Below are positions 27,421 to 32,574 of a stretch of DNA of 32,574 nucleotides, piece after piece. Location: positions 21,198 through 53,771 of the forward strand of contig MHFM01000011.1 in the NCBI GenBank assembly GCA_001804205.1, read 5' to 3'. The notes beneath the pieces are model-generated. The model made no database searches and had not been told where the DNA came from. It saw only the letters and a program-made list of their open reading frames with translations. This DNA comes from Omnitrophica bacterium RIFCSPLOWO2_01_FULL_45_10b. Its GTDB lineage: Bacteria > Omnitrophota > Omnitrophia > Omnitrophales > Danuiimicrobiaceae. How positions within the stretch are numbered: the stretch's first letter is position 1; every line of letters starts with the position of its first letter. The position numbers and the translations under genes are program-made.

Positions 27421-27885
27421 ATGAAGATTTCTGAAACTTTGGATAAACGCGCAATTAAAATCGGGCTTAATGCTACAGCGAAGGAAGATGTCCTCAAAGA
27501 GTTGGTCGATGTTTTAGCGCAAGTTGAGAATATCGGCGATGCCAAGGGAATTTTAAAGGCGCTTATTGAGCGCGAAAATTTGGGTTCAACCGGTATTGGG
27601 CAGGGGATTGCTATCCCCCACGGGAAAACCGACAAGGTAACGCGCCTCGTTGCTGTTTTGGGAATCAGCAAATCGGGAGTCAATTTCGATGCGTTGGATG
27701 GAGAGCCGGTCTACATTTTTTTTCTATTGGTGGCACCCAAAGCTACAGCAGGCCCTCATTTAAAAGCATTGGCTCAGATTTCACGTCTTCTTCGAGATAG
27801 TTACTTTTGCGAATTAATTCGTAAATGTAAGACAGAAGAAGAACTATTTCAACTCATTAAAAACGAAGAAGAAAAGAAACATTAA
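27421..27885 (+). CDS. PTS EIIA domain protein, PtsN (EIIA-Ntr)/fructose type
   Basis: 154 residues, a single stand-alone EIIA domain. Phosphoryl acceptor His67 lies in GIGQGIAIPHGKTDKV; other landmarks are LLVAPKATAGPHLKALAQIS and LLRDSYFCELIRK. Stand-alone proteins of this type regulate rather than transport, and in Proteobacteria ptsN sits downstream of lptB, as here. ACGGAGGA at 27407-27414 is a strong ribosome site 6 bases before the ATG. Downstream come hprK, yvcK, HPr and EI, which could phosphorylate it. No EIIB or EIIC gene is nearby. Its exact target is unknown. Confidence 0.87.
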   Translation: MKISETLDKRAIKIGLNATAKEDVLKELVDVLAQVENIGDAKGILKALIERENLGSTGIGQGIAIPHGKTDKVTRLVAVLGISKSGVNFDALDGEPVYIFFLLVAPKATAGPHLKALAQISRLLRDSYFCELIRKCKTEEELFQLIKNEEEKKH

Positions 27886-27919
27886 CTTCTGTTTTTCAAT
27901 CACATAACATAACCTATCC

Positions 27920-28876
27920 ATGGCGTACCTTTCCGTTCAAAACTTCTACGATGGGATGAAGGATCAGTTAAAACTGAGCCTGATAACTCCCACTGTTCCC
28001 TTGACCCGTAAGATCCATTCTCCCGAGATCCATAGGCCGGGCCTGGCTTTTTCGGGTTTTTATGATTACTTTGCGTTTGACTGCCTTCAGATTCTCGGAA
28101 AAACGGAAATTCGTTTTCTTAAAAAATTACAGGGCCACGCCCGACGGGTAAATTTAGGCCGTTTTTTCTCATTCCGAATTCCATGCATTATTGTGTCGAA
28201 ACAACAAAGCGTACCGCGCGATTTTTTAGAGCAAGCGGTTCGTGCCGGCATTCCGGTTTTTCGCTCGCCGTTCCGCACCGCGCGGGTAGCAAGCCAGGTA
28301 ACTGTTTTTATCGAAGAAGCAAGCGCGCCGGAAGCCAGCATTCATGCAACGCTTGTCGATGTTTATGGCGTAGGGACGCTTCTCCTTGGAAAAAGCGGGG
28401 TTGGAAAATCGGAATGCGCCCTTGAGCTTGTGGAACGTAAGCACCGGCTTGTGGCGGATGACATTGTAGAAATTCGAGTTGAGAATCACGAACTCATCGG
28501 GCGCTCGAATGATGTTTTGCATCATCATATGGAAATTCGCGGGTTAGGCATTATTGACGTTCGAGCTATTTTTGGAGTGGGTGCCGTGCGGAATCGTAAA
28601 CGCATTACTTTAGCCGTGACGCTTGAACATTGGAAAAAAGAACGCGAATATGAACGGCTTGGCCTTGAAGGGCAGGAATATGAACTTTTAGGCATGAAAG
28701 TTCCTCATTTGATTATTCCTGTGCGACCAGGCCGAAATATTCCAATTTTGGTCGAGACAGCCGCTTTAACTCAGCGGCTTAATAAGATGGGCGCTAATCC
28801 GGCGAAAGAATTTAACCAAAGATTAATTCAATCGATGGGGTCTGCGGCCCAAGCCGGCAACGGATTGGAAACATGA
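27920..28876 (+). CDS. hprK: HPr kinase/phosphorylase
   Basis: Phosphorylates and dephosphorylates a serine of HPr, linking carbon state to regulation. 318 residues. The N-terminal domain (IHRPGLAFSGFYDYFAFD, LQILGKTEIRFL) precedes the kinase domain with His142 (IHATLVDVYGVG), P-loop GKSGVGKS (157-164), LVADDIVEIR and the HprK signature MEIRGLGIIDVRAIFGVGAV. All catalytic landmarks are present, so it should be active. No clear ribosome site precedes ATG 27920. The stop overlaps yvcK by 4 bases. HPr with the matching serine is encoded about 1.3 kb downstream. Confidence 0.93.
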   Translation: MAYLSVQNFYDGMKDQLKLSLITPTVPLTRKIHSPEIHRPGLAFSGFYDYFAFDCLQILGKTEIRFLKKLQGHARRVNLGRFFSFRIPCIIVSKQQSVPRDFLEQAVRAGIPVFRSPFRTARVASQVTVFIEEASAPEASIHATLVDVYGVGTLLLGKSGVGKSECALELVERKHRLVADDIVEIRVENHELIGRSNDVLHHHMEIRGLGIIDVRAIFGVGAVRNRKRITLAVTLEHWKKEREYERLGLEGQEYELLGMKVPHLIIPVRPGRNIPILVETAALTQRLNKMGANPAKEFNQRLIQSMGSAAQAGNGLET

Positions 28877-30117
28877 AATTTTTTAGATGGTTTTATCCCG
28901 GAATTGGGATCAAGCGATGGGTTATTTTGGCTGCATTTGGCCTGGGTTGCATGGTGGTGGTCGGGCTTTCCGCAGTCAAAACTATGTCTCAGCATAGTGT
29001 TCTGCTGGCAAGTTTCGCCACAGCATTTTTGATCTTTGGCATTTTTCTGGTGTATACGGCTCTTAAAAATATTGTCCGGATTTTTGTTCGAGCTTTAATG
29101 CCGGCGCCATCTGAAGATTTAGCCAATCTCGTTTATCAAAGTAGAAAAAGGAATTTTTTGGCCCGCGGGCCAAGGGTTGTTGTAATTGGAGGCGGAACCG
29201 GCTTAAGTGTTCTTTTGCAAGGAATTAAGGCCTATACCAATAATATTACCGCTGTTGTGACGGTGACCGATACGGGCGGAAGTTCAGGGCGCCTCCGTGA
29301 CGAACTGGATATTCTTCCACCTGGCGATATTCGGAACTGTCTTGTTGCCTTGGCAGATGCTGAACCTCTCATTCGGGATTTGTTTCAATATCGTTTTGAG
29401 GAAGGACAAGGGTTGAAAGGGCACAGTTTCGGAAATTTGTTTATCACCGCTCTTTCCATGGTGACAGGCGATTTTGAAAAGGCGATTCGTGAGTCGAGTA
29501 AGGTTCTGGCCATCCGAGGGCGAGTTCTTCCTTCCACTTTAGATAAGGTAACCTTGGTAGGTGAATTTGCGGATGGCACTGTTGAGGAAGGGGAAACCAA
29601 AATTACCGATGCCAGGAAGCCATTGAAACGTATTTTGCTTCGCCCGGCCAATTGCCGCGCGACAGAGGAAACAATTGAGGCCATTCAAAATGCAGATCTA
29701 ATTGTCATGGGTCCCGGTAGTCTTTATACGAGCATCCTACCCAATCTTTTGATTAAGGATATTTTGAACGCCGTTTTGGAATGCGACGCTTATAAGGTTC
29801 TTATTATTAATGCAATGACGCAGCCTGGAGAAACTGAAGGATATACGGCCTATGACCATCTTCGTGTGCTGGTTAGCCATACGGATCCGCATATTGTTGA
29901 TGCTTGTTTTGTCAGCACTCAATTGATTCCTGCAGAAATTTTAGAACGGTATCGTAAGACCCATTCACATCCTGTTGAAGTGGATGCCGCAAAGATTCGA
30001 GAGCAAGGCTGTGAAGTAATTGACGGCGAAATTCTTAGGATCGATACTCAAGTGCGGCATGACTCTGCAAAACTGGCAAAACGAATTATCGATCAATATT
30101 TTGAAGTGCTTCGATAA
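28873..30117 (+). CDS. YvcK/CofD-like protein with N-terminal membrane helices
   Basis: 414 residues. The catalytic-like core has VVVIGGGTGLSVLLQGIKAY (glycine-rich loop from residue 106), VTVTDTGGSSGRLRDEL, PPGDIRNCLVALAD, KGHSFGNLFITAL, VMGPGSLYTSILPNLL and YKVLIINAMTQPGETEGY, which define the YvcK (gluconeogenesis factor) branch of the CofD fold. YvcK is needed for growth on gluconeogenic carbon and for cell shape in Bacillus. About 95 extra N-terminal residues hold two hydrophobic helices (about 16-35 and 43-64), so this form should be membrane-tethered. It lies between hprK and HPr, with 4-base overlap on the left and 13 bases on the right. Confidence 0.87.
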   Translation: MKFFRWFYPGIGIKRWVILAAFGLGCMVVVGLSAVKTMSQHSVLLASFATAFLIFGIFLVYTALKNIVRIFVRALMPAPSEDLANLVYQSRKRNFLARGPRVVVIGGGTGLSVLLQGIKAYTNNITAVVTVTDTGGSSGRLRDELDILPPGDIRNCLVALADAEPLIRDLFQYRFEEGQGLKGHSFGNLFITALSMVTGDFEKAIRESSKVLAIRGRVLPSTLDKVTLVGEFADGTVEEGETKITDARKPLKRILLRPANCRATEETIEAIQNADLIVMGPGSLYTSILPNLLIKDILNAVLECDAYKVLIINAMTQPGETEGYTAYDHLRVLVSHTDPHIVDACFVSTQLIPAEILERYRKTHSHPVEVDAAKIREQGCEVIDGEILRIDTQVRHDSAKLAKRIIDQYFEVLR

Positions 30118-30130
30118 ATCATACCATTTC

Positions 30131-30424
30131 ATGGAATCAGAAAAAGTTGTTGAGAAAAGAGTGGTCATTCAAAATAAACTAGGGTTGCATGCGCGGCCTG
30201 CAGCTCTATTTGTCCGTACGGCCAACCGATTTAAAAGCGAGATTACAATTCTAAAGGGCAAACATAAGGTCAATGGAAAATCCATTATGGGTTTGATGAT
30301 GCTTGCTGCGGCTCCGGGAAGCCATCTAATCATTCGGATCGTGGGCCCTGATGCGGAACGCGCCATGGAAGAAATTGAAAAATTAATCGACCAAAATTTT
30401 GGCGAAGAAGCAAGCGAGACTTAA
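30131..30424 (+). CDS. ptsH: Phosphocarrier protein HPr
   Basis: 97 residues from ATG 30131; the longer frame from 30020 overlaps yvcK and is not needed. HPr passes phosphate from EI to EIIA. His20 in NKLGLHARPAALFVR is the EI site, and Ser51 in KVNGKSIMGLMML is the HprK site. The spacing of 31 residues matches His15 and Ser46 of Gram-positive HPr, so both control inputs are kept. No ribosome site is evident. EI begins one base after the stop. Confidence 0.94.
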   Translation: MESEKVVEKRVVIQNKLGLHARPAALFVRTANRFKSEITILKGKHKVNGKSIMGLMMLAAAPGSHLIIRIVGPDAERAMEEIEKLIDQNFGEEASET

Positions 30425-30425
30425 T

Positions 30426-32174
30426 TTGGAAACACTTCACGGAATCCCCGTTTCACCAGGCGTTGCCATTGGGAAAGCCCTCATTTTGCATAGTGAGGAC
30501 TCTTTTATCGTTTCAAAAACGGAAATCCGGCCGGATGAAATCCCAAAGGAAATTGTGCGATTTGAAGAGTCACTTACCAAAACACGATCCGAACTTTTTG
30601 GTATTCGGAAGAAAATTGCCCAGGACATCGGTCATGAACATTCCGATATTTTTAGCGCTCATTTGCTCATTCTGGAAGACCGCACCCTGATTGAAGATGT
30701 TTTTTCTAAGATTAAAAACGAAAATGTACCGGCAGAATATGCTTTTTCAGTTGTCATTCAGCGTTATTTTCACGCCTTCGCGCAGATTGACGATGAATAC
30801 CTGAAGGAACGCGTGGCCGACATTAAAGATGTGGCCCGCCGCATCATGCAAAATTTGCGCGGCGAGAAAAAAGATTCATTAATGCATCTTAAGGATGAAG
30901 TGATCGTTGTGTCCCACGATTTATCTCCTTCCGAAACTGCCATGATGGATCGCGAGCACGTCATTGCTTTCGCTACCGATATTGGCGGCCCAACTTCTCA
31001 CACGGCCATCATGGCCCGTTCTATGGAAATTCCCGCTGTGGTAGGGCTTGACCGGATCAGCAAAGAAGTTTCCAACGGCGACATGATGATCATTGATGGT
31101 AATCGTGGGATCGTTGTGATTGACCCTGATCCGTTGACGATTGATCGCTACGGCCGCGAAGAACGCCGCTTCGTTGAGCTTGTTACAGAGCTTGATAAAT
31201 TAAAAACACTTCCCGCCGAAACCTTAGATGGCTATAAACTTCAGTTGGTTGCGAATATTGAATTTCCTGACGAAATTCCATCCGTGATTGCACATGGCGC
31301 GGAAGGGATTGGGCTTTACCGGTCTGAATATTTTTATATGAATCGCACCGACCTTCCTTTGGAACAAGAGCAATTTGAGGCCTATCGCAATGTGGCCGAG
31401 CAATTGGCCCCGAAACCCGTTGTGATTCGTACGTTGGATTTAGGAGGCGATAAGTTTTTATCGTCTCTGGATATTCCGCAAGAAATGAATCCCTTTATGG
31501 GATGGCGCGCCATCCGTTTTTGCCTGGCACGAGTCGATATTTTTAAAGCTCAGCTGCGCGCGATTCTTCGAGCAAGCGTTTATGGCAATTTAAAGCTCAT
31601 GTATCCCATGATTTCCAATGTAGTTGAATTAAGACAAGCAAATCAAGTATTGGAAGAAGCGAAAAAAGAATTGCGTGAAGCCAAAATCCCTTTTGACGAA
31701 AAAATTCAGGTAGGGGCTATGATTGAAATCCCATCTGCCGTTTTAATCAGCGATATTCTGGCCCACGAAGTTGAGTTTTTTTCGATTGGTACTAATGATT
31801 TAATTCAATATTCACTCGCCGTGGATCGGGTGAATGAGAAAATCGCTTATCTGTACGAACCGACTCATCCAGCAATCCTTAGATTAATTCGGCACACGAT
31901 TGATAATGCTAAAAAGGCCAAGATTTGGATCGGCGTTTGCGGAGAAATGGGGGGAGACCCCGCCATGGCCCTTCTTTTATTAGGACTTGGGATTAATCAA
32001 TTAAGCATGAGCGCTTTTGCGCTTCCCAAGGTGAAAAGGGCCATTCGCGCCGTGACGTTTAAACAAGCCCAAGAAATTGCCTCACGCGCTTTGGAATTTA
32101 CAACAGGTGAGGAAATTAAGCGCTTTGCCGAAGCAAAACTTAAAGCCGTTACCCCTGAACTTTTCGAGGAATAA
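30426..32174 (+). CDS. ptsI: PTS enzyme I (phosphoenolpyruvate-protein phosphotransferase)
   Basis: Transfers phosphate from PEP to HPr. 582 residues from TTG 30426, which gives the usual N-terminus METLHGIPVSPGVAIGKA; an alternative TTG at 30399 would overlap HPr. Seen: the helical HPr-binding region (about 35-140), GGPTSHTAIMARSMEIPAVV with phosphorylated His192, GIGLYRSEYFYMNR, TLDLGGDKFLSS, MGWRAIRFCL, MIEIPSAVLISDILA, IGTNDLIQYSLAVDRVNE and GVCGEMGGDPAMALLLLGLG. Complete and typical. With HPr, EIIA and HprK it forms a full phosphorelay with no permease in view. Confidence 0.95.
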   Translation: METLHGIPVSPGVAIGKALILHSEDSFIVSKTEIRPDEIPKEIVRFEESLTKTRSELFGIRKKIAQDIGHEHSDIFSAHLLILEDRTLIEDVFSKIKNENVPAEYAFSVVIQRYFHAFAQIDDEYLKERVADIKDVARRIMQNLRGEKKDSLMHLKDEVIVVSHDLSPSETAMMDREHVIAFATDIGGPTSHTAIMARSMEIPAVVGLDRISKEVSNGDMMIIDGNRGIVVIDPDPLTIDRYGREERRFVELVTELDKLKTLPAETLDGYKLQLVANIEFPDEIPSVIAHGAEGIGLYRSEYFYMNRTDLPLEQEQFEAYRNVAEQLAPKPVVIRTLDLGGDKFLSSLDIPQEMNPFMGWRAIRFCLARVDIFKAQLRAILRASVYGNLKLMYPMISNVVELRQANQVLEEAKKELREAKIPFDEKIQVGAMIEIPSAVLISDILAHEVEFFSIGTNDLIQYSLAVDRVNEKIAYLYEPTHPAILRLIRHTIDNAKKAKIWIGVCGEMGGDPAMALLLLGLGINQLSMSAFALPKVKRAIRAVTFKQAQEIASRALEFTTGEEIKRFAEAKLKAVTPELFEE

Positions 32175-32177
32175 AAA

Positions 32178-32574
32178 ATGAATCTTTTGGACCAAAAAGA
32201 AGCTATCGAGCGCGTCGACCGGCAGAATATGAGGAAGTTAATTCACGACTTTTCCGCTCAAATGAGACAAGCTGAAGAAATTGGTACCGCTCTTCATATT
32301 GATCCCGCGCTTGGAACAGGCTTATCAAAAATTGTTTTTTCAGGCTTGGGCGGTTCTGCCATTGGAGCCGATTTCATTCGGTCTTACCTAGCTTATGATT
32401 TTCCGATTCCTATTTTTGTCAATCGCCACTATCAGCTTCCTGAATTTGTGGACAAAACCACACTTCTTGTTGCCAGTAGCTATTCAGGAGATACGGAAGA
32501 AACACTTTCTGCGCTGAAAGACGGAATGAAGCGGGGCGCTCGTATTTTGGCCATTACTTCCGGCGGAGAACTTA
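32178..32574 (+). CDS. Bifunctional phosphoglucose/phosphomannose isomerase-type SIS protein, N-terminal part
   Basis: ATG 32178 follows GAGGA at 32167-32171 and the EI stop by 3 bases. 132 codons are open to the window edge, so the gene continues beyond it. The SIS fold shows VFSGLGGSAIGADFIRSYL and VASSYSGDTEETLSALKDGM followed by RILAITSGGEL. The N-terminal DRQNMRKLIHDFSAQMRQA helix and GLGGSAIGAD loop fit the bifunctional phosphoglucose/phosphomannose isomerase family known from archaea and several deep bacterial lineages. It would link fructose-6-phosphate to glucose- and mannose-6-phosphate. The C-terminal half, which would confirm it, is not visible. Confidence 0.85.
   Translation, partial: MNLLDQKEAIERVDRQNMRKLIHDFSAQMRQAEEIGTALHIDPALGTGLSKIVFSGLGGSAIGADFIRSYLAYDFPIPIFVNRHYQLPEFVDKTTLLVASSYSGDTEETLSALKDGMKRGARILAITSGGEL

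Noticed and set aside
30020..30130. Extended N-terminus of HPr
   Set aside because: It overlaps yvcK; starting at ATG 30131 gives a normal HPr with His20 and Ser51 correctly spaced.

Overview
The window reads as one almost gap-free, all plus-strand stretch of a Gram-negative-type (diderm) bacterial chromosome. It carries lipid A, KDO and heptose-core genes, the LPS exporter ATPase and an LptC/LptA-like protein, together with an HPr kinase/HPr/EI regulatory PTS. Diverged orthologues, several likely TTG starts, fused enzymes and a kdsB-pyrG neighbourhood suggest an uncultured lineage near the PVC group, such as Omnitrophota. That placement is inference from gene content; no rRNA or other phylogenetic marker was assessed.

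Layout. (1) 1-1758: 3' end of aroB, a 35-codon membrane mini-ORF overlapping it, and dprA. (2) 1773-3385: a good promoter, then an RDD membrane protein and a multipass membrane protein. (3) 3386-3688: the only gene-free stretch of about 300 bases. It holds a consensus-like promoter followed by four back-to-back hairpins. (4) 3689-6916: thiS-like carrier, topA and xerD. (5) 6935-19490: envelope block with waaA (kdtA), lpxK, an LpxL-ELM1 fusion, a GT4-GT9 fusion, four more GT9 heptosyltransferase-like genes, a DUF3108 lipoprotein and a NodB-type deacetylase. (6) 19519-26653: heptose-phosphate kinase, kdsB, pyrG, kdsA, kdsD, a second lpxL-like gene and an LptC-LptA-like gene. (7) 26664-32174: lptB, a PtsN-like EIIA, hprK, a membrane-anchored YvcK, HPr and EI. 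(8) 32178-end: 5' part of a phosphoglucose/phosphomannose isomerase-type SIS protein.

How the genes work together. kdsD, kdsA, kdsB and waaA make and attach KDO, with pyrG supplying CTP. lpxK and the two acyltransferases finish lipid A. The heptose kinase and five GT9 modules point to a heptose-containing or heptose-like core. LptC/LptA and LptB move the finished molecule outward. The order kdsD-lptC/A-lptB-ptsN-HPr resembles the proteobacterial kdsD-kdsC-lptC-lptA-lptB-rpoN-hpf-ptsN-rapZ-npr region, with hprK and yvcK in place of other members. Most genes overlap or are separated by fewer than 35 bases, so much of the window is probably co-transcribed. Start sites were chosen by eye; no database search was possible.
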